Assembly: GCA_018398575.1 (NCBI GenBank)
Contig: JAGTXZ010000009.1
Span: 1,178,001 to 1,242,000 of the forward strand
Length of the DNA stretch: 64,000 nucleotides
Reading direction: 5' to 3'
DNA from: Ampelomyces quisqualis
Lineage: Eukaryota > Ascomycota > Dothideomycetes > Pleosporales > Phaeosphaeriaceae
The notes beneath the pieces are model-generated. The model made no database searches. It was given only the letters and a program-made list of their open reading frames with translations, and was not told where the DNA came from. Numbering within the stretch: the stretch's first letter is position 1; each line of letters begins with the position of its first letter. Shown here piece after piece: positions 1 to 9,015 of the stretch. The position numbers and the translations under genes were made by a program.

Positions 1-446
1 AGCTCCTGAGCAAACACGGGGCTCGTCTCCCAGCGTCGTCGACACTGGACCTGGTCCCGCCAAGCCTGCCGGTCAAGGAGCTTGAATCGTATTTCCGCGG
101 CCGCATGCGCAACGCCAATTCGGTGCTCAACGAAGAGCGCATTGTGGCCAGGCTGCGCGGGGTGGAAAAGGCATCGGTCGTGGAAGCGGTACTGCTGGGC
201 GACGGGCAAGTGGGGCGCGACGGCGGCGTGGTTCCGGGCGGGCTGAATCGGCGGGTGGTGATTGACGAGGACAGGCATTGCGCCGTGTGTCACAGGCGGT
301 TTGGCGGGAGCGCGATTCGCGTGTATCCGGACAACAGCGTGGTGCACTCGGGGTGTATGCGCGGCAGCAGCGTGGGGCGGGCCAAGAGCGGGGCGGGCCA
401 AGAGCGGGGCGGGGGCGGGGGCGTGGCGGCCAGGTGGGGTGCATGA
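1..446 (+). CDS. VPS39/VAM6-like vacuolar sorting protein, 3' end
   Basis: The reading frame is open from base 3 and stops at 444-446, so only the C-terminus of about 147 residues is in the window. It begins with a Vps39 domain-2 type stretch: an LLSKHG start, then a PPSLPVKELESYF motif typical of the final clathrin-like repeat. It ends with a CxxC...HxxC zinc-finger remnant (CAVC at about 293-304, then VVHSGC). In this family (Vam6/Vps39 of HOPS, or its CORVET paralogue Vps3) the region binds partner subunits at the vacuole or late endosome. After the zinc motif the tail is unusually rich in Gly, Arg and Ala. The choice between Vps39 and Vps3 is not certain without the upstream part. Confidence 0.75.
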   Translation, partial: LLSKHGARLPASSTLDLVPPSLPVKELESYFRGRMRNANSVLNEERIVARLRGVEKASVVEAVLLGDGQVGRDGGVVPGGLNRRVVIDEDRHCAVCHRRFGGSAIRVYPDNSVVHSGCMRGSSVGRAKSGAGQERGGGGGVAARWGA

Positions 447-447
447 A

Positions 448-732
448 TCAATCTTGATCCACGACTTGCTCGCCATATGTTTCTTCGGCCTGGGCTTCGT
501 CCACGCTGCTCGCGCCCGCCGCGTTGTCCTGCTCCATCCGCTGCGTCAGGAAGGTGTTGAGGTCGGCCTGCAGGGCCCTGAGGGCGGGCTGCAGCTCCGC
601 GAGGTAGGCGACGCGTTGGCGGGTGGCGGGCGGGTCGGGCAGTACGGGGAGGGTGCGGGTGAAGGTTTGGGGGGGGGCGGTGGTGGCGGTGTTGGCGGTG
701 TTGGACGAGTATTGGGCTGTGAGGGCCGGCAT
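448..732 (-). CDS. GON7: EKC/KEOPS complex subunit Gon7-like
   Basis: This is a 94-residue protein starting at the MPAL methionine (codon 730-732). An in-frame ATG 33 codons upstream (831) would add only low-complexity Pro/Ser. Features that match fungal Gon7 are a Thr-rich N-terminus, an FTRTLPVLP segment, a helix (AYLAELQPALRALQADLNTFLTQRMEQD) and an acidic tail ending EETYGEQVVDQD. Gon7 is a small, partly disordered subunit of KEOPS, which makes the t6A modification on ANN-decoding tRNAs and affects telomeres. The gene ends one base after the VPS39-like stop on the opposite strand, so the two converge almost end to end. The call rests on the recognised sequence pattern; the family is short and diverges quickly. 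Confidence 0.6.
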   Translation of the reverse strand: MPALTAQYSSNTANTATTAPPQTFTRTLPVLPDPPATRQRVAYLAELQPALRALQADLNTFLTQRMEQDNAAGASSVDEAQAEETYGEQVVDQD

Positions 733-960
733 GGTTTGGGGGATGGGAGGGCTCGTGGTGGAAGGGCTTGAAGCTGCAGAAGGCGGCGGGCGGCGGGCGG
801 CGGGCGGGCGGGGCTCCCAGGCGCCGATCATCAGCGACGACGTCCCAGTGCCCGTTGCCCGTTGCCCGCCAACGTGGCTGCTTTCACCCTCAACCTCATG
901 CTGGCCATGATGGCTGTATCATTCCCCCGCGCGTTCCTGGCCCTATAGCCCCTGGGCCAC

Positions 961-1052
961 AGCATCCCCAGGCCACACGCCACAGCATCCCCAGGCCACA
1001 CGCCACAGCATCCCCAGGTCACACGCCACAGCATCCCCTAGGCCACAGCATC
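961..1052. repeat. 23-bp minisatellite, about four copies
   Basis: A 23-bp unit, CACAGCATCCCCAGGCCACACGC in consensus form (AGCATCC starts at 961, 984, 1007 and 1030), is repeated head to tail, with a shortened last copy at 1048. It lies 10-100 bp upstream of the HbrB start codon in the 330-bp gap between GON7 and that gene, so it is probably promoter or 5' leader sequence. Confidence 0.9.
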
Positions 1053-1062
1053 CCTCACGAAC

Positions 1063-3399
1063 ATGCCGTCATCGTCGTTGTCGCCCCCGCCCCCGCCCCC
1101 GCCGCCGCATACACCCAGCCTGCGCCGCCCCGCGCTGCTCGACGACTCGGACTCGGACGACGCTGTCGAGGCTCCCCCCGCGCACAACTTCTCGCGGCCC
1201 GTCGTGGCCCGCGGCGACACGCAGGCCCACGGCGCCGCCCACCTGGGACACCGCCCGCGACAGCGCTCCCAGGGCTACTTCGAGCCCAGCCTGTCGTCGG
1301 CGCTGCCCGCCAGCCAGCTTGCCGCCCCCGCCCACGCCGCCCTGGCCCACCACGCCGCCGAGCACAGCCGCAAGCGCTCCACCACCATCCCCGCGCCCGG
1401 CGACAACGCCCAGCCCACAAGCCCGCCGCCGCTGCCCAGCCACATGACCTTCAGGACGAATGGCGTCACGTACACGAACGTCGCCTTCCCCCGCAGCCCG
1501 CTGCACTCGCCCGGCATGGAAGGCCCGCAGCCACAGGGCTCGCCGCCGCAGCTGCACAGGGCCAAGGAGGGGAAGAGCAAGATGAAGCTGTTCAGCTCCA
1601 AGCCGAAGAGCATCAAGGTGGACAGGCAGCACGAGGGCAAGACCCAGACGCTCCCGTCGCCCGGCAAGATGGCCATTGGCATACACAGCTCGCACGCCCT
1701 GAACCGCATGATGATGGCCCAGTCGACCACGAGCCTGGCCGACTCGACGCCGAGCAGCAGCACCGCCTCCATCTATTCGTCGGCCAATGCGTCCACGTCG
1801 ACTCTGGTGCCTCCCAGGAGCGACTCGTTCCTGCCCCCGGCACAGAAGGAGGAGAGGCACAAACACCACTTTTTGTCGCGCCAGAAACACAAGCTCAAGG
1901 ACAAGGACGAATACAGTCTCCCCTTGTCGTCGGCAAACAGCAACTCCCGGCCGACCGACCCGAGCGCGCCGCAGCCGCTGTATTCCTTTGCCGCTCCTGC
2001 CTCGCCGGGCCATTCGAGTGCATTTCCCAGTTCCATGACCGGCCTGGATCTCAGACACGGTGGCCGCCATTTGAGGCGGGCAAAGAAAGAGGAGAAGGCG
2101 GCCCAGTATTTGGATGCGCAGTTGGACCCGCCACATCGAGAACGCAACCATTCCTTCAGTACCGAGCGCTCAGAATGGCCATCATTAGCAACCAGCATCA
2201 GTACTACACCGCATACCACGACCCCCGCACAGACCATGTCCCACACCACGGAAATGGTAAGCCTGGGCAGCTCTTTTGGCATCAGTGGTCTCTCACCGGA
2301 CGACGCGTGGCCACTTCTCAAGGCTCGCGTGTTATTGATCTTCGAGGGCGAAGACCCACGTCCCCCGGTCGAAGACTTCAACGCCCTTGTCGCCGTACAC
2401 ATCAAGCGCTGCGTCCACAAGCGCTCTCCCATCCTCCTCATCGAAGACCTCGACGAACTCCTCCAGACAGGATTCGGCTCCCTCGACCAAACACTCCATC
2501 ATGTCCCCGACGACCGCCTCATTCCACACCTCGTAGAAATGTGGCTCGTAGTATTCACCACCATCCTCCCCTTTCTACAGGCCGTTTTTCTTCCTCTAGA
2601 CCTCGAATTCCGCGGCTCAGGCATCATGACCAGCGCCCAAGCCGCCGAGTTCTGGGGCGTCATGCTACCAGACGAAATGAACACCAAAGCCCCCGAAAAC
2701 AATACCAAAAACATACCCATCCTGGGCGAACTAGAAGTCCGACGAATCACGCTCCTCATGTTCCGCGACATTGTCATTCTCCCCCGCTACGACTCCCTCA
2801 TGAACATCTTCTCCAGGCTATCGCTCGAGAATCTCAACGCTGGCCTGGAATCCCCCAGCCCAATCCCAGATCGCCCAGGAACAGCAGGAAGTGCAACACC
2901 CCACCACGACCACCCCACAACAACAACAACATCAACATGGTCATCATCCTACCTAGACTCAACCACCACCACAGCAACAACAACAACAACAAGCTCCCGC
3001 TCCCGCGCTACGTCAAACACCTCGGCAGGCTCCTTTTCTTCCACCCCCCACCCCCACACAACACCTTCGTCCATCCTCCTCCATGCGCCCCCCCACCAGC
3101 ACCACACCCCATCCTCCCTGCGCAACCAACCCATGGACTCGGCCAAAGTCACAGAGACGGTAGGCCGCATGCTGCAATGCGTAAGCGTCTTGGTCAGTCT
3201 GCAGAGCGGCGACGGGGCGCAGGACAAGATGAGTCGGCTGACCAAGGAGTTGAAGTACAATTGGCTGGGCAGAGGCAGGACAGGCAGGCAGAGACAGGGA
3301 TTCGTCGGCCCGAGAAGTACAAGACGCGGGGTGAATTTGGCGGCCGGAGGCGTAGGTGTGGGCCTGAGTGTGGTGCCTGGGTTGGGCCTAGACGGATGA
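1063..3399 (+). CDS. HbrB/Bit61-like TORC2 subunit
   Basis: This uninterrupted frame of 778 residues starts at ATG 1063. Residues 1-400 are low-complexity and basic/Ser/Pro-rich. The HbrB (Bit61/PRR5-Protor) domain runs from about residue 409 (SPDDAWPLLKARVL) through the LDELLQTGF...FLQAVFLPLDLEF core to the RRITLLMFRDIVILPRYDSL helix near 580. A final conserved segment around 695-745 contains GRMLQCVSVLVSLQS and KELKYNWLGRGRTGR. Between them lies a Thr/Ser/His-rich insert with poly-Thr encoded by ACA/ACC runs (about 2920-2990). Bit61/Protor proteins are accessory subunits of TORC2, which controls the actin cytoskeleton, plasma-membrane lipids and AGC kinases. Aspergillus HbrB affects hyphal branching. 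Confidence 0.9.
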   Translation: MPSSSLSPPPPPPPPHTPSLRRPALLDDSDSDDAVEAPPAHNFSRPVVARGDTQAHGAAHLGHRPRQRSQGYFEPSLSSALPASQLAAPAHAALAHHAAEHSRKRSTTIPAPGDNAQPTSPPPLPSHMTFRTNGVTYTNVAFPRSPLHSPGMEGPQPQGSPPQLHRAKEGKSKMKLFSSKPKSIKVDRQHEGKTQTLPSPGKMAIGIHSSHALNRMMMAQSTTSLADSTPSSSTASIYSSANASTSTLVPPRSDSFLPPAQKEERHKHHFLSRQKHKLKDKDEYSLPLSSANSNSRPTDPSAPQPLYSFAAPASPGHSSAFPSSMTGLDLRHGGRHLRRAKKEEKAAQYLDAQLDPPHRERNHSFSTERSEWPSLATSISTTPHTTTPAQTMSHTTEMVSLGSSFGISGLSPDDAWPLLKARVLLIFEGEDPRPPVEDFNALVAVHIKRCVHKRSPILLIEDLDELLQTGFGSLDQTLHHVPDDRLIPHLVEMWLVVFTTILPFLQAVFLPLDLEFRGSGIMTSAQAAEFWGVMLPDEMNTKAPENNTKNIPILGELEVRRITLLMFRDIVILPRYDSLMNIFSRLSLENLNAGLESPSPIPDRPGTAGSATPHHDHPTTTTTSTWSSSYLDSTTTTATTTTTSSRSRATSNTSAGSFSSTPHPHTTPSSILLHAPPHQHHTPSSLRNQPMDSAKVTETVGRMLQCVSVLVSLQSGDGAQDKMSRLTKELKYNWLGRGRTGRQRQGFVGPRSTRRGVNLAAGGVGVGLSVVPGLGLDG

Positions 3400-3455
3400 T
3401 TTCAGTCGCAATGGCTTGCGGGTTCTTGTGCCTGAAAAAGAAAGAAGAACAAAGT

Positions 3456-5333
3456 CTACACCTCCCGCCGCCACATATCTTCTGCCTCGTCTGCGATCCT
3501 ACCCTTGCCCTTCTCCTGGCCCTTCGCATCCGACCACCCCATCCCACTATCAACCATATCCGCCCTTGCCCGCGCACCTTCCGTCTCCAACATATCCCCC
3601 TCCGCAACACGACGCCGTCCATGCAAAGCCAGAGCCTCGACCCCACGCGGCACAGAACCAGACGACGAAACCAACGCACTCGGCTCCCGTCCCAGCAGAG
3701 TTTCCATGCCCTCACGCACCGATGACACCAAGTCATCACTCCCACTCCCGCTCCCACTCCCACTCCCACTCCCACTCCCACTCCCACTCCCCACAAACCC
3801 CTCCGTCGCATCCAACCCCCGCTCAACCCGATTCTCCAAACCCCCCAGCCGCGATCGCCTCTTGTCCGCTGCACCACGCCCTCTCTGCCGATTAATCACC
3901 TCGCCAACCAACGCATGGCGCTCCTCATTCATCAGCCGACAAAGCCGCACGCCATACACGGCGTCGCTACGAATCGCGTTGATGCGCATTTCCAAGAGGA
4001 CGGTTTTGCGCGCTATGCGTCGCAGGTTGTTGCGCGTCGTCGTCGATTCCATCGATGCGTCTGATTGCGAGTCCGGGTACGAGGGCGATGAGTGGGTTTG
4101 TGCGGTCGAGGGAGAGGTTGGGGGGCGTGTGTTGCTGGTATTGTGGGCGGGGGCGTAGGGGTTGAATAAGGGGGTGGATGGGATGCGGGCATGATGGTTG
4201 TGGGCTTCCGACGGCGAGGGTAGGGTATTGTTGCGCAGTTGGTGGGGATGGGTATTGGGGTCGCGAGGCTGTGGGCTATCTGGGGTTGGATGGTGGGTTG
4301 GAACTGACCCGTCGAGAGAAGTAGGAAGAGGTTTGAAAAGGGGGGCGTGAGATTCTGCTTTGATTTTGTTTGGTTGCTTCCTGCTCACTGTCAGTTCCAT
4401 GTCCATGCGTAACCGCCGCGATAAGAGTATCGGAGCTACTCACCTCGATTTTCTGCCCAGCTTGAGCTTGAGTGGCGTCTCAGGCTGGCTGGTAGAACCA
4501 GACGACCCTGAACCCGTCTTTCGAACCGTCTTTCCAGCGTTCTGGGGCCTGGCTGAAGCCATGAGCGGACGGCTGGCATCCTCGACATTGTGCGATTTCT
4601 CGCCTTCATAGCTTGCATCCCCCGAGCTATCACCAGAAGCTCCTATTTTCGCGAAAGGATTGCGACGATCCGCCAAGCCTTCGATATCAAACAGAGCCTT
4701 CAAGTTAGCCTGCGTGCGAGCCTTCGTAACGGCGGGCTGATGCCTCTTGGAAGCCCGAATCTTTGGCGAACCAGCGAATCCTTCAGGGAGGACATCTGGG
4801 TCGGGCAGTACTAGATCGAATCCTGGGCTTCGTGGTCTACTAGCAGATCCCGTCAATTGACCGGATGGAGCGTACGACTCCGGCCCATCAGAACTAACAG
4901 ACACGGATCGGGCCATAGCAATGGAAGACTCTGACGCCTCTTCGATTGCTTCCATTGGCGTCGTCAGCTTTCTTCTATTTATTCTCAACTCGTCCACTTG
5001 CGGTAGCTGTTGCGTCTCCGTGTCGCTCTGAACGTCCAAAGGAACATCTTCTCCAAACTCCCGCCAACCGTCTGCCGCAGCATAAGGATTCGTGACAAAC
5101 GTCGATTCCGAAGGTGTCTCGTTCGACTTGTCAGTCTCCAAAGGTCCCAGTCCGGCTCTCTTGATATCAGCTGCAGAAGCCGGGTATGTCTTGCCAACAT
5201 TGTCCTCCGCCTAGGATGAATTTTGATCCCGAAGGTCGTTTCGTGTCACCTGCAAGGATTCTCGGTCGTGTTGGAGAGACTTTCTCTTGCCGCACATCTT
5301 GCTCAGAGCCTTGGAGGCCCATGAGGGAGCCAT
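3456..5333 (-). CDS. uncharacterised disordered protein, three exons
   Basis: Exons are placed at 5333-5250, 5210-4444 and 4380-3456. The total of 1776 nt is divisible by three and gives 591 residues. The 63-bp intron at 4443-4381 has GTGAGT and GCAG borders. The first intron (5249-5211) would be only 39 bp, so the 5' end is less certain. The protein is mostly disordered: Ser/Pro/Thr-rich, with polar stretches. The exception is a basic helical segment around residue 400 (NNLRRIARKTVLLEMRINAI... and RLMNEERHALVGEVINRQ). After this comes a long Gly-Ser tract encoded by a hexanucleotide repeat. I recognise no family. It overlaps no other gene and lies tail to tail with HbrB. Confidence 0.55.
3738..3791. 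repeat. (CCCACT)n hexanucleotide microsatellite
   Basis: About nine near-perfect copies of CACTCC/CCCACT lie inside the last exon of the uncharacterised minus-strand gene. Read on the minus strand they encode alternating Gly-Ser for about 18 residues, so copy-number changes would alter linker length without shifting the frame. Confidence 0.9.
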
Positions 5334-5909
5334 GCTATGAACTGAGTTAGCAGTAGAAATGAGATGGCCGAAACGTTCCACATACGTCGATGATGCTGGC
5401 TTGGGAGGAAGGATATCCGGCCGCGGTAAAATGTTGTAGCGAAAGTATGACATGTAACTCAACGATACGTATGTTGTCTCGAACGATAGTAAAGCTGATG
5501 TTGATGTAGGAAGCTTCGTGGAATCGCTTGATGGGATGGGGCGGTCGCGCGTCGTGGAGAAGGGACCGACGGTGGCGGAGTGCACTTACCTTTGTGATCG
5601 AACGAAGCTGCGTTGTTAATCTCGTGATATTGATGTAATTATATAAGCACATGTATGTGGCCCGCGGACAAGCTCATTGACTTCGGTGCCGTGAGTTGCA
5701 CTAGTAGTCCACAACATGCAACAAGTAGCACAGAATCAAAAGGATGACTTTGTCCAGCACTAATGAATCGGCATGGTTCTTGAGAACACGGTGGCGTACT
5801 GCATCCTTACACGCCCACGCTCTCAATCCAGGTCCATATTCCACATTACATCCACTCGCTCTCGTCACCACGTGCCAACCCAACAGAACTCGCAACCCAC
5901 CTGGTCCCA
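5334..5909. other. intergenic, no gene seen
   Basis: This gap lies between two minus-strand genes. An open frame continues upstream of the chosen ATG at 5333 to about 5585, but its composition does not look coding. I see no RNA gene or repeat. Confidence 0.5.
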
Positions 5910-6347
5910 TTACCTCCGTGCATCTTCAACAGCCTCCCTCCCAATAATCTTACTCATCATCTTCCGGAACCTCTCCCTGGTCCGCGCCTCGTCTTCCTTG
6001 GACATGTGCTCCCTCTCCACAGCACCACTCGACGTGCGGTCTCGATCACACTCCTGCGCATTCCCAGCAGAGCTGCTGCCAACCGACTGCGCAGAGTCGA
6101 CCTTTTTGTGGCGCGACGTTTTCGGCCATGTCCGAGTGTTTGGCTGCGAAGTGGACGTTGCAGTCCAAGGACGCGTGATGGGTGTGTGGACCGATGATGG
6201 CGCAATCGAAGGTGCAGTCGAAGACGCAGTTGAAGAAGACTGGTCGTTGGCCCGTGTGCTGGCAGGACGAGTGACGGAGAACGAGCGCGCTTGGTTTTGA
6301 CGCTTCTTGCGGTCGTCGAGATCGCGCAGGAACCAGAGTGGAGGCAT
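5910..6347 (-). CDS. small uncharacterised protein with charged C-terminal helix
   Basis: This 145-residue protein starts at the MPPLWFLRDL methionine (codon 6345-6347). The frame extends upstream to another ATG at 6485, which would give 191 residues; that extra part looks untranslated. The N-terminus is short and aromatic/charged (LWFLRDLDDRKKRQ). The middle is Ser/Thr-rich and disordered. The C-terminal 30 residues form a charged helix (SKEDEARTRERFRKMMSKIIGRE). I do not recognise a family. The downstream 549 bp (6348-6896) holds no other feature I can support. Confidence 0.45.
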   Translation of the reverse strand: MPPLWFLRDLDDRKKRQNQARSFSVTRPASTRANDQSSSTASSTAPSIAPSSVHTPITRPWTATSTSQPNTRTWPKTSRHKKVDSAQSVGSSSAGNAQECDRDRTSSGAVEREHMSKEDEARTRERFRKMMSKIIGREAVEDARR

Positions 6348-6896
6348 TGTGTGTGACTTGGCCAAGTGCGCGTGGGGATACGATGGGAGGAAACGAAAGG
6401 TATGGTTTGTGATGATATCAGCTATGGATGATGTGCGTGATGCAAGTACTTGGTAGCATGAGACGGTTTTTGTTAGCGATGCCAACTGTTAGTAGTAAAG
6501 TGCGAGGGCTGTGTAGTCACTGCAGTATATTGTATATTCCTGCTTGCACTTTGGGGATCTGGAGGCAAGCACAACTGAAGTGTATTGAGATCCCAACGTA
6601 GCTCAACATTGAAGAGGAACTTTTATCTCTTTCCAGGATCGTTGTTTGACATCCAACTCAGAAGTCTCACGTCCGTTTACTACCCCAGTATGCAAAACAT
6701 CTCATCTTTGACCTTTTAGCGACTTCTTGTGAACCCCATCCTATGCTCTTTCATGCTGGTTTGACGTGATGATTCCAACCTCCCGAGAACACAACAAACC
6801 AAAACGCCGACACATAGGCCTCAACTCCTGAAACATGCTGACTACACATATTTGACTAAAAGGGGGATTTTTTGAAGGTGACCGAGACCTACGCAT
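6348..6896. other. intergenic, no gene seen
   Basis: Non-coding sequence containing the probable 5' leader of the preceding minus-strand gene and the 3' region of the next one. No repeats or RNA genes were seen. Confidence 0.5.
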
Positions 6897-8069
6897 CTAA
6901 GGCAGAGGCGGAACATCCTTCTCGTCATCCACACCATCCTTACCAAGACTGTGGCGCGACATACGCTTCTTGAGCGAAGACATAGAAGGCATCCTGCTTA
7001 CCCTGCGCAGAGATGACTTTTCCTTTGCCGGAGACAAAGAGTGATCGGGCGTAGACGACTCCGAACCCTTTGGCATCTTCGCGTTGGCCGCACCACGGTA
7101 CGCCTCGCCCTTACCGGTCTTATGTGGCGCAAGGAATGCATCGAACGTAGTGCTAGGGTTGTGTCTATGGACGGAGGCTGTGTTGGACAGTGGGCTACGT
7201 ACGCGGCCTGAGCTTCCAGAGGAAGATGGCGAAGGCTGATACGGGCGGTGCGAGAAGTAGTCATCGGTGCTGGTAGCACGAGCGTGGGACGCAGGTGGCG
7301 AAGACATATCGAAGGAGAACTTGCGAGCTAGTGTGGGTAGAGGTGGTGAAACAGGAGCCTGGAAGTGGTCTTTAGGTGCTGGTGCGCTCGAAGAGCGTAG
7401 GTCGTACATGGACTGGGAAGCCTGTGGATGATGGTAAGTCACTGGATCAACCTCGCCTTTCTCGTTCACCAAGCGGAATTTCGGCAAGAACGCAGATCGA
7501 CGTACCTTCTTATCAAGAGCGCGTTGGCTGAGTCGCTTGTCTTGCTCAATGATAGCCAGTTTTTCCATCTTGCGGAGTTTGTTAGTGCCAGTGCCTTGAG
7601 GGACAAGCGCTTTACGAGACTCGTGGTGCATGACTACATCTTTGGGAGTGTAAACCCGCAGATTATGGTTTTGTTCGCCTCGAGTAAGTGCGTCCTTGTC
7701 ATCTGTCGTAAGGGCATGGCTATAGTAACGGGGTTTATGAGGTGGAAGCTGTGACACGATAGACGTGCTGGCCTTTGAGCTGGAGCGGGTGTGGTGACCT
7801 AGGTATTCTGATCCAGGCTCGACGTTGGAATGGCTATCCCATGAGAAAGACGGAAATTCAAAGTCGAGATGATGCTGCGGCGTCTGTACTGTGCTAGAAG
7901 TAGCTGGCTGTAGTTGGAAGCTGGAGTCATTAATTGGCAGGCGACGACCACGTACAAGCTCAACATCCTGAACAGAAGGCTGCGACGTCATAGCAGGCAG
8001 CTGTGGTGCTTTTGGAGAGTTTGGTGTGTTCTTGGTCTTGCGCGTCGCGAGAGGCTTGGAAAAGTGCAT
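6897..8069 (-). CDS. uncharacterised Ser/Pro-rich protein
   Basis: A single frame of 390 residues starts at MHFSKPLATRK (codon 8067-8069). An earlier in-frame ATG at 8150 would add 27 residues. The sequence is disordered, with many Ser, Pro, His and basic residues. A more ordered, charged middle section (about residues 140-210) contains LRKMEKLAIIEQDKRLSQRA followed by KVRRSAFLPKFRLVNEKGE. The C-terminus is basic and Ser-rich (RRVSRMPSMSSLKKRMSR), resembling phosphorylation-site-rich regulatory tails. I recognise no domain. The length and consistent amino-acid usage support a real gene. Confidence 0.6.
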   Translation of the reverse strand: MHFSKPLATRKTKNTPNSPKAPQLPAMTSQPSVQDVELVRGRRLPINDSSFQLQPATSSTVQTPQHHLDFEFPSFSWDSHSNVEPGSEYLGHHTRSSSKASTSIVSQLPPHKPRYYSHALTTDDKDALTRGEQNHNLRVYTPKDVVMHHESRKALVPQGTGTNKLRKMEKLAIIEQDKRLSQRALDKKVRRSAFLPKFRLVNEKGEVDPVTYHHPQASQSMYDLRSSSAPAPKDHFQAPVSPPLPTLARKFSFDMSSPPASHARATSTDDYFSHRPYQPSPSSSGSSGRVRSPLSNTASVHRHNPSTTFDAFLAPHKTGKGEAYRGAANAKMPKGSESSTPDHSLSPAKEKSSLRRVSRMPSMSSLKKRMSRHSLGKDGVDDEKDVPPLP

Positions 8070-9015
8070 GACGATCGGCCTTGTGTGCGTGGCTTGTGCT
8101 GAGGTGAAAGTCGCAAGTTGTGCTGGCTCAGGATGTCTGGAGCGCTGCAAAGGCGTGCTTCACGCTCCCACTTCCTGGTCGTGCTGTAAGTTGTGAGTAG
8201 TAAATGATGGACAGGAGGATCGCTTTAGTACCGCCGCATGTTTGCATTGTCAAAGCACATCGATTGCTGGTGCGTCGTGTGTGTAGTCGGAATAAACCCA
8301 GGATTTGTTTGTTCTTACAATGACCAAGCAAATTAATGTATGGGAGTGATTTCAAATTTGAGCGTGGTTAGGTGTCGAGAAAACATTAGAAGGTCTTTGT
8401 CCTGAGCTCTGCGGAGAAGAACCTGAAAACTTTTGTATTGCCGTATCGTCGCCAATCATGAAGTTACAAGCTCACTGCACGCTCTCCACTCAAGTCCAGG
8501 ACGAACCAACCGAGTTGCTATTTCCGAACTATGATTCCCTTCTCTTCCTCTTCATTGATGCGCTTCATCGTAATGTCATGCGATCGCCGCCGGACTTCTC
8601 CTCGCTACGATGCTGTCATCCATCGTCCTGGCAGTCCAAGTCCTATCCTCTTCACTATATCGCTGGTGTCCGGTGTCTCCTTCGGTAGCCATCTAGATGC
8701 ATGGCGTTGTGTTGTTGATGTGAGTGTTTGGGTTCTGTCTTTCTCATCCATACAAGCATGTTGTTGTCGCAAGTAACACCATACCGAGAACCAGGTCCAC
8801 CGATGCGAAAGGAATGCCGCGTATACCGAACGAGGTGGGTACGGCTGGTGTGAGCGCACCATGAGCAACAGGCCTATTTGTATTGCGTCAGCATTTGCAT
8901 TCCTCAACTTTGCCATATTTTGCAACGATCTTGTGCCAAGACACCTTATGCAGAAAACGTGATTGTCTTGCTTTTTGAACTAGGGCTCAGAATACCGTTG
9001 GGTGTGCGTGAGTCC
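8070..9015. other. intergenic, no gene seen
   Basis: About 0.95 kb between two minus-strand genes. Short open frames on both strands (for example 8458-8776) lack codon bias, conserved motifs or matching splice signals, so none is annotated. Confidence 0.5.

Noticed and set aside
1069..2151. 360-codon open frame on the minus strand opposite HbrB
   Set aside because: Antisense shadow; Arg/Gly/Val-rich with no recognisable motif.
768..3725. 985-codon open frame overlapping the HbrB gene in another frame
   Set aside because: Its protein is Arg/Pro/His repetitive with no domain; the overlapping frame carries the conserved HbrB domain. It arises from GC-rich codon bias.
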